Position numbers and translations under genes: made by a program | Notes under the pieces: generated by a model | Database searches by the model: none | What the model was told of the DNA's origin: nothing | Seen by the model: the letters and a program-made list of their open reading frames with translations, nothing else | Shown here: positions 34,481-45,190 of the stretch, piece after piece | How positions within the stretch are numbered: position 1 is the stretch's first letter | How the letters are laid out: the number at the start of each line of letters is the position of its first letter | Assembly (NCBI GenBank): GCA_025506515.1 | Contig: CM046458.1 | Coordinates: 43,288,731-43,352,730 of the forward strand | DNA: 64,000 nt | Reading direction: 5' to 3' | DNA from: Flaveria trinervia | Lineage: Eukaryota; Streptophyta; Magnoliopsida; Asterales; Asteraceae

Positions 34481-35270
34481 AGATGAAGGATTGCAAGCCT
34501 GCCAAGACACCCATACCCAAAAACCATAATCTTTGTCCTGACCTTGAGGGGGAGGATACTGATCAACATCAGTATAGGGCAATTATTGGTTCTCTGATGT
34601 ATCTAACAGCAAGTAGACCTGATATCATGTTTGCTACTTGCATTTGTGCAAGATATCAGGTTGCTCCTAAGGTGTCTCACCTAGCTGCTGTTAAGAGAAT
34701 CCTCAAATACCTCAAAGGAGCACCTAAACTAGGTCTTTGGTATCCCAAAACAAGGATTTCAATCTTTATGGATACTCTGACAGTGACTATGGAGGCTGCA
34801 ATATTGACAAGAAATCCACATCAGGAGGATGTCAATTTCTTGGTGCAAGGATCATCTCATGGCAATGCAAGAAACAATCCTGTGTCTCTACATCAACTAC
34901 TGAAGCTGAATACATTGCTGCTGCTAGCTGCTATGCTCAACTGCTATGGATTCAAAATCAGATCTTAGACTATGGATTCAACTTTATGAGTACTCCTATC
35001 CATATTGACAACAACAGTGCTATCTCCATTACTAAAATCCGGTGAAGCACTCCAAGACTAAGCACTTGACATCAAGTATCATTTCATTAGAGACATTCAT
35101 GAGAAAATCTAATCAAGTTAATCAAAGTTGATTCAAATGAACAATATGCTAATCTGTTTACCAAGCTTTTGATGAACAAAGATTTAAGTATCTCAACAGA
35201 TATCGGGATGATAAACATTGATTAATCTAATCTCTTTTGAAAACCTTTTCAATATGTAAGTCTTGTGTCA
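34481..35270 (+). pseudogene. B1 RT C-terminus and RNase H
   Basis: Blocks in order are AIIGSLMYLTASRPDIMFAT, ICARYQVAPKVSHLAAVKRI, LKGAPKLGLWY, YSDSDYGGCNIDKKSTSGGC, SWQCKKQSCVSTSTTEAEYI and AAASCYAQLLWIQNQILDYG. The AEYIAAA motif supplies RNase H acidic residues. Overlapping frames at 34483-34968 and 34737-35045 show a shift within RNase H. The pol tail with NSNEQYANLFTK-type sequence ends near 35220. Confidence 0.9.
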
Positions 35271-35863
35271 ATACAATTTAAGCCCTGTTACAAGAAATTC
35301 TCTCTGAAATTTTCTAAGTGTAAATTCCTTCCGAAGAGAAATTAACCTTCGGAAGACATTCTTATATCTTCCAAAGCAAAATTTCTCAAAGGATAACTTT
35401 CTTCTCGGAAGAACTTTTGGTCTTGAAGAAGCGATTGATTTCATATTAGATCTACTTCCGAAACTTACAATTCTCTATTCGGAAGCAACTCTAACCTTTG
35501 GAAGCAAAGATTTGGCTTCGGAAGTAAGAATTGCCTTCGGAAGATAAGTTACCTTTGGAAATGTTTTACACTCGGAAGAGAGATTTCACTGTGTAACGTA
35601 AATTACTTGGGCCCCACACTGTAAAAAGCAAAGATTTTGTAAATGATGTCGGATTATTTAACTGATTTTAACATTACCGCCACTGTTATTTCATCCACTA
35701 AACCATCACATCACCTTATCCTAACCCCCATTACCGCCATTCCACAATCTTTTAAATAATCTCGACTATTCACTTTCACTCTCTTACTTGCAAATTTTAC
35801 AACCCTAGAAATTTCTCCTACTCAACTTTAACCAACTCAAATCATCCCAATTCAACTTTCCAA
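35271..35863 (+). repeat. B1 pol-ORF2 spacer with CTTCCGAAG motifs
   Basis: Between 35320 and 35580 the palindromic motif CTTCCGAAG or TTCGGAAG and decayed forms occur about a dozen times, mostly with AAATT or AAGTA flanks. The motif is the same as in the B1 LTRs. Bases 35590-35863 hold no other feature and lead to the ORF2 start. Confidence 0.8.
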
Positions 35864-38800
35864 ATGGCCTTCAACCCTCAGCACAACCAACTCGTACTTC
35901 TTGATTCAACAAGAGATGCTGACTTCTCAGATATTCTCCTTTCTAACCCAATCTTCCTACTACACCGCTCTGACCGTTAATCCCACAATATACTCAAACC
36001 ATATGTCTAAATTTTGGGCAAACGGTCAGATTGAAACCCTAAACAGGGTCGTATCATTCGATCGAGCATCTGTGGCCAGTTGTGGTCAATTCTGAACAGC
36101 TCATCTGGGAGCATTTAGAGCTTCATGATGAGGGCGCTCCAACGGAATTCCCCAAAGCAGACTTGGACGATTCTTATCTTCAAATGGGATATGGTGGAGA
36201 CATTAGCAGGTCAACTGTCTACAAATTTAACTTCTCATACAATGGAAGTTCCTGCTACACATGGTCCTTTACTGCTGGTCCTTCACTGCTGCTGGTCCTT
36301 CACTGCTTGTCGAATAAATCCAGGGGATGGGATCAAATCCCATATGAACTTGGGTGCCTTGTTCATGGGTTGGTAAAAGGTCTCCGCTTCAACTATTAAA
36401 GATTTGTGTTGACTAACCTCATGGGAAATATTCAGAAGGACACATTCTTCATGTATCCAAGGTTTCTTCAGCACATAATCACTGCGAGCTGGACCAGAGC
36501 AAGCTTGTCTGTGCAGCTGCTTTGTCTGCTTCTCAAATGAGGCCGACCATCTTCAAGACTTTGAAGAGAGTGTCCACCAACTTCACAGGAAGAGATACTA
36601 CACTTCTTCCAGGTATGACTGAGCCAACGACTCCTGGTGACATCCCTGTTAACCCCACAGGTGATGAACCCCCACCAGCAACTACCCCCACAATGCTAAC
36701 ACTACCTTCTCCACCCATCACCATCACTTATCAGAGACGCCCCAAACGAACCCTTGTTCAATCTACTCTGATTGAACAAGCCCCTCCTATTCAATCCAAA
36801 AGACTTGAGTGAAACATGGGCTCCCACTCAGTCAGAGGTCTCTCCATCCTTCTCTTTTGACCTCAATTTGGGTCTTGAGTCTCCTCAGTCTCAGACCCAT
36901 GAGCCCACAAACCAAGCTGAAAGCCCTCAGGGTGAGTCTCTATACTCCCCTGAGCAGTAAACAAGGGACAGCCCCACCAGAGGCTCAATGCCTGTAGACA
37001 TTGACCAAAGTCCCGGTCAGTAGGTTTACCCATCTATCTTTCACTGACCTTTATTTAAAACTGATGAAGAGATAACATCTCTCCATGGCAATGAAGTTGA
37101 TCTACAACACCCTCTCCAAGATCAATAGAGCCTGGAGAAATCACTTATCTCTAGCCTCCATCAACAACCATCTACTGAGGTGAGTCCCACTGATGTGGAG
37201 GGGACTCATGTAGATTCAGCTGCCACTACAGAAGGTGCCTCAATGGACCTTGTGGACAGTGGTAACATTTCTCAGACTGAATCTATAGCAACCGCGCCCT
37301 TTGATGACTCTGAAAGAGACATCATTGAGCATGGGAAACTAGGGTGCCAAGAAACCACATCTGGTGATGAGGCTGAACATACTAGGTATGTTACCTCATC
37401 TCCCCGTGATTCTTCGAAAGAAGATGAGGGAAGCATGCAACTCCTCATTCAAAATCTTCTTTCTAAAGTTTCCAACCTGGAATCTCAGGTTAGGACTTTA
37501 GAGGCAAGATCTGCCACTCAGCAACTTGAGATTGACAATCTCAAGACTCAACTAGCTGAGAAACAGACAGAGAGGTCTGTTAGGCATGTACCTATTCAGG
37601 TCTCCCTGACTTCCTCCTCCAGCTCATCTAGCTCTCAAGATGATGCTACCAAAAAGGGGGAGAATGTTCAAGACAAACACACAAGGAACCACAGAGCCGG
37701 CCTTCTACTTCAACATCTTCCTCTCCCATCATCTCTGCGCCTGAAACATCTCAAGTCACTCTTTAGATTGATCCAAAGATGCTCAATGATCTCTACTACG
37801 ACTCTCACCAAGTTTCTGTTAAGATCTTCCTTTGAGTAGCCAAGCCATGATGCTGCAATGATCTACTTTGGAGCAGAAGAGCTTCAAAGGCTGACTGCAC
37901 CTTCTACCACTGTGGAAGAAGTTGGTCAACCTAAGGTCCTCATGGAACCTAAGATTCAATTCGAAGGGGAAATAGGAACTGATGGCCCAGCAACTGAAAC
38001 ATTGGGATAGAATCAGCATCTCCTTTAACTTCCGAAGCTGAAGTTAAGCCACGAAAGAACAAGCTGAATCTTCCAAAGCTGAAATGGAAGCTGTGGAAGG
38101 ACTGTTCAAAATGTCCGAGGAACTGATGATCACAGATGCTATCCTGGAAATGGCATCTGAAATGAGCAGTGAGGACTTTCCAATTGCACCTCCATCTCAG
38201 ACTTCACAATCAGAAACCTCTCTCCAAGAACCACCACAGTCAGGATCTTCAAAGGATAAAGGAAAAAGGAAGATGACTGCGGAAGAGATTCAGGAAGAGG
38301 AGAAGATTAAGAAACTTAAGAAGAAAGGAAGACTTTAGACTGAGAAGTTGCTAGCTGCCATCACAAAAGCAGCTACTTCCAATCAGGAGGTTGTCATCAA
38401 TAAAAGAAGAGAGCAGATCATTGACCAACTCATTGAAATGGGAGCTGCCAGTGAAGAAACACTCCTGCTACTATTAGAGGAGTTGGTGGATCTGGAGAAG
38501 GAAACCAGCTGAGACTTGAAGAAGAAGCCAGGTTGGCCTTAGAGGAAAAGGAAAAGAAACAGACTGAGGATGAATTGCAGCTGAGGAGAGACATGATAAA
38601 CTTCCTACTCTCTAGAGGCTTTGATCTTCAAGAACTCTCTCCACACAACGATGACATGATCCTCTGGCTCTACAGCAAAGAGCAGGATCAAATGGAGAAA
38701 GAAAGGAAGAAGGCTACAAAAGAAAAGGCCAGAGAGAAGAAGAATAAAGAAGAAGAGGCTAGGGTCACTGCCTCCAAGAAGCTTACTGAGAAAGCCTGGA

Positions 38801-39800
38801 TGAAGGACTATCTTCGGGCTCATGGCTTCTCTGGTAGGCAGGTGGGTCCTATGTCTGAAAGGACACTCCAACGGATTGTCAGTGAATTAAGGCTGACATC
38901 CGGATGGGGAAAAGGAAAGAGATGTATAGAAGGGTAAAAGGGATGACCTTCATTGCTTCTACCCAACCACAACCTGAACCTTCACCCTCACCTTTCACCA
39001 TTAAACCTAAACCTTTCACCTCTGAACCCACATCACTACCCACTATTACTCCCTTACCTCACCACCCAAACTTCCTATTATACAACCCAAAACACTAGCC
39101 AGAACCTCTGAACCTAAACCTACCCATTACCATCCAAACCATCCCTTCAGCCTTCTCAGCATCTCTCCCTTGAGAAGTTTAAGGCAATCAAGATGAAGCT
39201 CACTAATTGCACTACTTTGAGCAAAGTCTCCTGTGTAGAAGACTCCGTTAACATTACCTATGTAAACGGATCTTCAAGTTCCCTCACAAGAGACAGATTC
39301 TTGACTTGCCTAGAGCAACTTTGGACCAGGCTGCAAGACTTTTGGGTCTCAATTCAGACTCTTTAAATGAGGAAGAAAAGAAGCTCAGAAGAAAACTGGT
39401 GACTCTGCTGGATACAAGAAAAAAGGACAAGATTCCTAGTCAGTCTCTTATGCCTAGAAGGAAGATATTTCAGTGGAGGTTCAATGAACCTTCTCACAAC
39501 TTTGTTGTGGAAAGAGAGAATGGTGAAGTCAACAGACTCAATGCAACCTCTCTGTTACACTCCAGCAGATTCAACATTGTTGAACTAGCAGAGAAGCCAT
39601 TCTCCAACCCCTCCAACTCTGAAGCTGCCGCTCTCATCAGAAATCATCTTAGCAGCCTTCACCTAGCCGAGTTAACTGCAAAGGCCAAGATCGAAGAAGA
39701 GTTGAGATTGAGAAGACAGGAAGACAAGGAAAGACCTCCCACCAAAGGCGCTGCCTTTCTACAAATGGTGGAAGGTCCTGAATTGGAACCTATAGTTTGA
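35864..39800 (+). pseudogene. B1 second ORF (ORF2), broken
   Basis: The start at 35864 reads MAFNPQHNQLVLLDSTRDAD. The N-terminal domain then shows LTVNPTIYSNHMSKFWANG, MGYGGDISRSTVYKFNF, SRGWDQIPYELGCLVHG and FMYPRFLQHII (36450-36485). The middle is Pro/Ser/Thr-rich (36520-37050) and then acidic with a coiled coil (LLIQNLLSKVSNLESQVRTL at 37440-37560). A Lys/Glu-rich coiled coil follows (38084-38340 and 38533-38937), and the C-terminal domain at 39306-39800 ends at TGA 39800. The gene is about 3.9 kb, comparable to pol in length. No homology to an enzyme is visible. Frameshifts and stops break it. Confidence 0.82.
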
Positions 39801-40020
39801 TGGGAATATGATTACAGTTCCCATCAATTAACTCTTTTTAGAGGGCAACAGCAAGGGTACATGTTATCTAGGGTGACAGACTGGATTTCCTATCTACCAA
39901 GGATCTGTACAAACTTCTCAGTACCACATCAGGGAAGAACAAGAAGACAGACAAATATTTGCTCTCCTTGGTGCTGAAAGTTTTGAGAAGTCGAGATAAG
40001 TGAAGTTTTGGTAGCATCAA
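39801..40020 (+). other. B1 3' untranslated stretch
   Basis: The 220 bases between the ORF2 stop and the polypurine tract show no feature beyond short reading frames. Confidence 0.5.
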
Positions 40021-40032
40021 CCTAGGGGAGTT
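40021..40032 (+). promoter_or_regulatory. B1 polypurine tract
   Basis: CCTAGGGGAGTT directly precedes the LTR edge TATTGGATC. It corresponds to GGGGGAGTT at the A1 3' LTR and primes plus-strand synthesis. Confidence 0.85.
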
Positions 40033-40891
40033 TATTGGATCAAGAAGAAGGTTAATACAACCAAAACTAAATCACTTAAGTTATTTTGGTGCTGCATGCA
40101 AAGGCTTCCAAAGCTTATCATGGAACTTCCAAAGGTTGTAGAGTTCTTCCGAGACAAAGAGAAGTCCAACTTCCGAAGACAGAAATCTACTTCCGAAGAC
40201 AAATGCATACTTCCGAAGTTCAAGAATTAGAAGAATAAAGTGAAGACCACTTCCGAAGTATGATGAAATGAAGAAGTCTCCAAGCCTTGAAAGAAGCAGC
40301 CTCTCCGAAGTATAAAGTGGCTTCGGAAGTACTTACTCTTCCGACGCCATTTAACCTTCGGAAGACACTGTTATAACCAGTGGACACAAGTATGGTCTCT
40401 GACACTCCGCTACAGACTTCTGATACAGCATGCTTCTTCCTAAGAACCATATTGTTGACCATACTTTATTCCACTGTTTACCTTTTCATAATAGTACAGT
40501 TGCCAACTTTAGTTGGTGACAAAAGGTAAGTCAGGGACATGTCCTGACTACCAAATCTCAGATAAGACGTTATCTGAGATACCTTAACTTTAGTCTTGTA
40601 GTATAGGCTTTAGCTAAAGGATCCCAACTGGTATCAAAGTATATCCGGCTGTAGATAGTATTATATATAGGTTCTCCTTGTAACTTATAGAGGTAAGATC
40701 ATTATCTGCTTGTAAGAGTCTTTGTATCTTGAGTTGAGAATCAATATATAAAATTATCTTGAAAATTATCTCTCTGTGTTCTTAGTTACTTTTCATATTG
40801 TGATCAACTCTTATTGATTCTTACCCGAGTGTGATTCTAGGTGAGTTTGAGAGAAAACATTTGTGTTTAAGTGACAAACACCGATCCTGCA
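40033..40891 (+). repeat. B1 3' LTR, 859 bp
   Basis: It begins TATTGGATCAAG and ends GATCCTGCA. It is collinear with 28242-29099, with many differences in the CpG of CTTCCGAAG motifs, where this copy keeps the CpG more often than the 5' LTR. Confidence 0.93.
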
Positions 40892-40896
40892 CCTTC
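40892..40896. repeat. Target-site duplication CCTTC, right copy (B1)
   Basis: It immediately follows the B1 LTR end GATCCTGCA and is identical to 28237-28241. Confidence 0.9.
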
Positions 40897-41064
40897 CATC
40901 CATTGGCATCAAGTGTCAAATTCTTTAGGAGTGATCAGTGGAGACTTTGTCATGGTTCTAGTTTCCATATCAGCTTTAGTGATAGTTGTCATTTAGGATG
41001 TAAACTATTTTATGTATGTGAGAGATCTTAAGATGGTGAGATCTTATAATCAAGATCCTAGAAT
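40897..41064 (-). pseudogene. O1 gag start and leader
   Basis: On the minus strand the start at 40953 reads MTKSPLITPKEFD and then meets a stop. B1 gag has MTKAPIITPENF at the matching place. The rest, to 41064, is the O1 leader. This fragment lies beyond the B1 insertion and proves the two sides belong together. Confidence 0.82.
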
Positions 41065-41076
41065 GATGTGATACCA
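41065..41076 (-). promoter_or_regulatory. O1 primer-binding site, decayed
   Basis: GATGTGATACCA on the plus strand keeps the core TGATACCA of the tRNA-Met site but differs from GCTCTGATACCA at its 5' end. Two bases separate it from the LTR edge TGCAGGATCG at 41079. Confidence 0.78.
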
Positions 41077-41078
41077 AT

Positions 41079-41911
41079 TGCAGGATCGTTTAGAGGGATT
41101 GCTCACTTACAACACAAACACATAATAAGGAGAGTTGTATTAGAACACTTAACAGATCAAATAGGGAACTGGTAACACACTGGATTAATACTTAGAACAC
41201 AAGTAAATATGAGACAGAACAAGAACAAAACAAGTGTATGGTTTTCAAGAATGTTGTATATTGCTCTCAAGTTCTTTTACAAGTGTTAAAGCATGAATGG
41301 AAAGTTACATGGACCTGAGATACTTTATACTACATCCTACAACCGGCGATACTTTAAAACCCAGCTAGAAACATTTGAACTAAACAATAAAATCAAATGT
41401 AAAATCAAAATACATATTTCCTTTTGACTAGTGACTATGCCATAGCTCACATCCTAATACATCACAAAAAGGATAAAAGTACATAAAGTAGAAAGCACTG
41501 ACTCAAGACCTCAATGTACAGTTTACCAAAAGCATGGACCTTTTCACCAACTTGTGAAAGTTGGTGAGTCAATAGAGATGCAACGGAAAGTTGTCTAGTT
41601 TTATGGTAAAGCACATCAGATAAAGCATGTGTTCAAAAGTATTAGGAATAAATCTGTCTTCACTTCTTGGCTTCGGAAGACTTTGTCTTTGAAGCTTCGG
41701 AAGACTTCACTTTTGGCTTTGGAAGATGTTAGTCTTGCCTTCGGAAGATTTTAAACTTGGAGTATTTCTAATGCATGGTGTAAAACTTCCGAAGCATCTC
41801 TACTTCTGAACTTCAGTGCATGAATGTAGGAAAGACTTCAGATGTTTTAGGTGCATCAGCCTTACATAAAATCTTACCAATTAGTTCCCATGTTAATTCA
41901 AGATACCAACA
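41079..41911 (-). repeat. O1 5' LTR
   Basis: It starts TGCAGGATCG (compare GATCCTGCA at the B1 LTR end) and is placed to end at GATACCAACA, giving a TGTTGG start in element orientation like family A. CTTCCGAAG-type motifs cluster at 41670-41800. A TATA-like GTATAAAG is on the minus strand near 41325. Its right edge is inferred from the terminus alone, because the second LTR lies outside the window. Confidence 0.72.
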
Positions 41912-43210
41912 TATTCAGGATAAAACTATAATACTCTGAGATCCTGACTAGAAAAACTATCCCCGACAAGGGTTAAAAGTGTCAATTTAGTAAAGCTAAG
42001 GGACCAATCTTTCTAAAAAATTAAACTTTATTGTTTTGGAACCAAATGTTACTTAAAACACTATTATAATCTGAATTCATGATATAATAAACCAATTTTA
42101 ATCAAAAGCCAAGTCAAGACATCAAACTTCAAGATTTGAACCAAATTACACACATGTAATGTAAATCACCAAATCACGTAAGATAAACCTAAACTAAAAG
42201 GGCTAGGATTAGATAAATGATTGGAATAAAACTAATGCTTATGAATGAACCTAATAACCTCATCTGTAAGTAGCTCTCTAAACCATGAACACTTACTTCA
42301 AAGAACAAGCTAAGGTGAGTCTCAAAACCCGCTTTTTACTTAAACTATTTTAGGATAAAATACACATGCTTGAAAATCTTTTTTATGGTGCAATGGCTAC
42401 TGCTTTTGTCCTAAAACATGAGCACAATCATTAACTTCATTGGGAGTTGCGTAGTTTGGGATAGTACTATTTAGGGAGTTGCGTAGTTTGTGGATAGTAC
42501 TATTTAGGGAATCCCCTACACACATTGGGCCCTTAGGACAGGGAACCCCCCTCATTGAGATTCAATAATTATTATGTCACAAACTAGTGCAGAGTAAATG
42601 TGCTTAGCGGGACATGCTTGAGCCCATAACAATAAGGGGTATGAGTTACGGGATGTTCTAGCAATCGAGAGGGTCACCCGGGTCCAGGCAAAGATTTTTC
42701 CTTAACCTTCTTATGATTTTTAATCTTTTATATTAACCTTTATCACATAGATGCTTATCTTATTGTTTGAATAAGAAAATAGTTTGTAAGGGGAAATAAA
42801 TTGTTTTAAATAATAAGAAATGTTCAAAATAGAAAGTTTTCTAAAACTAAAAAGTGCAAGAAGTAATTCAATCATCCACCTTGTTATCAATTATTGAGAT
42901 TAAATTGTAAGAAAAAGTTTGCTAGATGGGGTATTTTTGTAATAGCCAATTTTGTTGACTTTTAGCAAGTTCCCCCATTTTTTTAAACATTCATAGCTTT
43001 CATATACGACATTATCTTTTTATAAAAATTACACCATAAAAACGAGTATTTTATCTATAAAATAAACACAATATTGTTACATAAAAAGATAAAAAAAATG
43101 ATATATTTAAGTTAATATATCGTCATTGTGTCTTTAATGCAGTTCATTGTGTGTTTTTGTTGGTTATTGTGTTAATTTTGAATACTATTGTATTTTTTTC
43201 TAAAATGGTG
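41912..43210. other. Intergenic DNA
   Basis: No supportable gene is seen. A two-copy tandem repeat of about 32 bp (unit starting GGGAGTTGCGTAGTTTG) is at about 42442-42507. The segment 42510-42720, with GGGACATGCTTGAGCCC and GGTCACCCGGGTCC, is more GC-rich than its surroundings and may be an old repeat, but I cannot name it. Confidence 0.6.
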
Positions 43211-43650
43211 AATTTTAAAAAATATAATGATAGAATAATATTGTTGTGTATCTTCAATATATAAAATAAAATAATAAATTAACAACTAATTAACCTAATA
43301 CATTTAAAGACAATGACAAAATAACACAATGTCTCATTGTCTTTTAATCGTTATTTTGTTATCTGGAATAATATAAGTTTTGAAAAATACATTGTTGAAT
43401 AATATCATAGTGTACTTCTAATGGTAAAACACAATAAATAATAACCGGTTTATATAATCTATTATAAACAATAACAAAAATAACGCATTGTGTTATCTTC
43501 AACACTATGAGTTTTGAAAACTAGATTGGTAAAAGTATATCATTGTGTCTTCTAATTGTAAAACACAATGATAGATAACAAGTTTATAATATATAAAAAC
43601 AATGACAAAAATAATATAAAATGATACATAAAACATAATAATTAATACAC
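43211..43650. repeat. Degenerate tandem repeat, about 130-165 bp unit, three copies
   Basis: Copies start near 43211, 43376 and 43511. Each begins GTTTTGAAAA or a variant, continues with AATATCATTGTGTCTTCTAAT-like sequence and AAAACACAATGA, and ends with ACAATGACAAAAATAA. The copies are strongly diverged. The region is AT-rich with no coding potential. Confidence 0.65.
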
Positions 43651-43855
43651 AGAACAAATGATGTAAAATATATGAGACAATAAATGTATAAGACACAATA
43701 AGCTGACGTATTTAACACAATGATCAAAATACATTTCTCCTTAAAACAATAGAAGTACAAGTGTCAAGCCCACAATTTTTTTAGGTTTTTTAGATTAATT
43801 TTTTAGTATAACTTTACCCTTAAATAATAAGTATAAATCTGATTTAATAACTAGG

Positions 43856-44640
43856 GATGAGTTTCGTACCGTAGCTGTACCGAATTGGTACCGTTACCGA
43901 AAGTGACTGCTCCCTAATTTTATAAAAAAAATGTAGTACCAGTACCAGTACCGAATTTCATATATGGATACAGGTACTGGTATTGTATTTTGGTACCCGG
44001 TACCTCTTTCATACTCGTTACCTCCACAATATTATTTTTTAAGCTTGCTACATAGTGCATGCTTGGTTACGATACCCAATACCTGTTTTTATACATGTTA
44101 CCTGGTACATGTTTGATTCCCCATACCTATAAAAGTTTATATAACTAAACATAAATAAAATATATAAAAAAAACATCTACAGAAAATGATAGTGTCTTTC
44201 TTCATTTTCCGCTAACTCAGTCCACACACTAGTCTACTATTCATTTATATTAAAATCATAAATAGTATATCTCTTGATATTATAATGAAATAAGAAAAAT
44301 GATATTAAAAAAATAATAATTACCCTGAAAAGTTAAATCAAAATATAAGTTGATGGGATAAAAAGGTATTACAAAACAAAATACAAATTCCAAAATAATC
44401 TATTTATATTTGGGTACTAGCGGAATTATACATGATTTTTGGGTAAAGTACCGATACCGGTATGAGTTAGTACCGATCCCGAAATATAAGAGAATCAAAC
44501 ATCGGTACCGGTACCTTATACATATTTTCGGTAGCAGTTGGGTACCGGTACCTTATACATATTTTCGATATCGATACGATACGGATACCGGTACGAGTAC
44601 TCGGTACCAAATGCTAATACCTGTTAATAACTCACATGCG
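43856..44640. repeat. GGTACC-rich repetitive element
   Basis: GGTACC, GTACCG and GATACCG motifs cluster in two arms (43868-44115 and 44415-44625) around an AT-rich centre. They include GGTACCGGTACC twice at about 44504-44550, each followed by TTATACATATTTTCG. The left edge has TAGGGATGAG, reminiscent of hAT-type ends, but no matching right end is seen. The open frame 44410-44685 (YRYRYE repeats) is a by-product. Confidence 0.5.
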
Positions 44641-45110
44641 ATTGAAGATTACTCAACAGGATTACAAATCCTACTATGTGTATAAATGAGCCATCCAACA
44701 ATATTCGACCTTAACCGTATGATCCCTACCTATAATCGGGTTAACTTTTGAAGAATAGTAGTCGGGTCGGATCCATCAAATAGAGGTATTAACGGGTCAT
44801 CCCGAACAACTAGATTGACCTTTGACCATGTGGATCCAATTATTGGTCCACGTTGTACCGGCTACTAGCATGCCCATCAGCTCACTACAAGTCCATAACG
44901 AACCAATCAAATAAATTATTGATTATAAATATAAAATTATTACAAACCGTTTGCCTTATGGCATTATCTCAAAATCTTTGACTCTTATTTTTCAATGGTC
45001 AACGTTCAAACCCCAACACCGTCACCTATAACTTGAACACTACATCTTCCCTACCAGCTTTAATTGACCCAAATCAATACAAATATACAATCACCACTAT
45101 GCATCAAGAT
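44641..45110 (+). promoter_or_regulatory. Upstream region of the U-box gene with five W-box motifs
   Basis: TTGAC[CT] cores are at 44815-44820, 44822-44827, 44978-44983, 44997-45002 (reverse strand) and 45064-45069. W-boxes bind WRKY factors. By chance about 0.3-0.5 would be expected in this length if bases were equal. PUB20/21/CMPG1-type genes are known as fast pathogen- and elicitor-response genes, so the cluster fits the product. Function is inferred. Confidence 0.6.
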
Positions 45111-45119
45111 TTATAAAAA
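45111..45119 (+). promoter_or_regulatory. TATA box of the U-box gene
   Basis: TTATAAAAA lies 72 bases before the ATG, preceded by a CA-rich stretch and followed by a pyrimidine-rich leader (TTCTCTCCAAAC). The spacing implies a 5' UTR of about 40-45 bases. Confidence 0.65.
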
Positions 45120-45190
45120 CCCAACAAATTCTCTCCAAACTAATCATACCCAGATCATCAAATCTTGATTTTGGGTTCAAAAAAGTGTAA

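Larger units (their letters stand above)
28242..40891 (+). mobile_element. B1: full-length family B Ty1/copia element, 12.65 kb
   Basis: It has two LTRs of 858 and 859 bp, a PBS, a polypurine tract and a CCTTC duplication. The order is gag, zinc knuckle 1, linker, zinc knuckle 2, protease, GAG-pre-integrase, integrase, RT, RNase H, CTTCCGAAG spacer, ORF2. It lies in the gag of O1, a relative of the same family, in the opposite direction. All genes are interrupted, often by TAG or TGA where CAG or TGG is expected, and RT has YVDN in place of YVDD, so it is dead. Confidence 0.95.
5454..41911 (-). mobile_element. O1: old family B Ty1/copia element, opened by A1 and B1 and truncated by G1
   Basis: Three minus-strand pieces join in collinear order once the two insertions are removed: 40897-41911 (LTR, PBS, gag start), 22953-28241 (gag to RT) and 5454-10246 (RT end, RNase H, spacer, ORF2). 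The joins fall within conserved blocks: the A1 site splits the RT segment YVQD/ILKRFNMTD, and the B1 site splits the gag N-terminus. The 3' end of ORF2 and the 3' LTR are missing because G1 begins at 5453. Every domain carries stops or shifts, and O1 holds two younger elements, so it is the oldest copia element here. Confidence 0.85.

Noticed and set aside
35864..39800. ORF2 as an envelope-like gene
   Set aside because: No signal peptide or transmembrane segment is visible in any of the five copies; coiled coils alone are not enough.
44410..44685. 91-residue frame rich in YRYRYE
   Set aside because: It is produced by GGTACC/GATACCG repeats, with no domain and no upstream signal.
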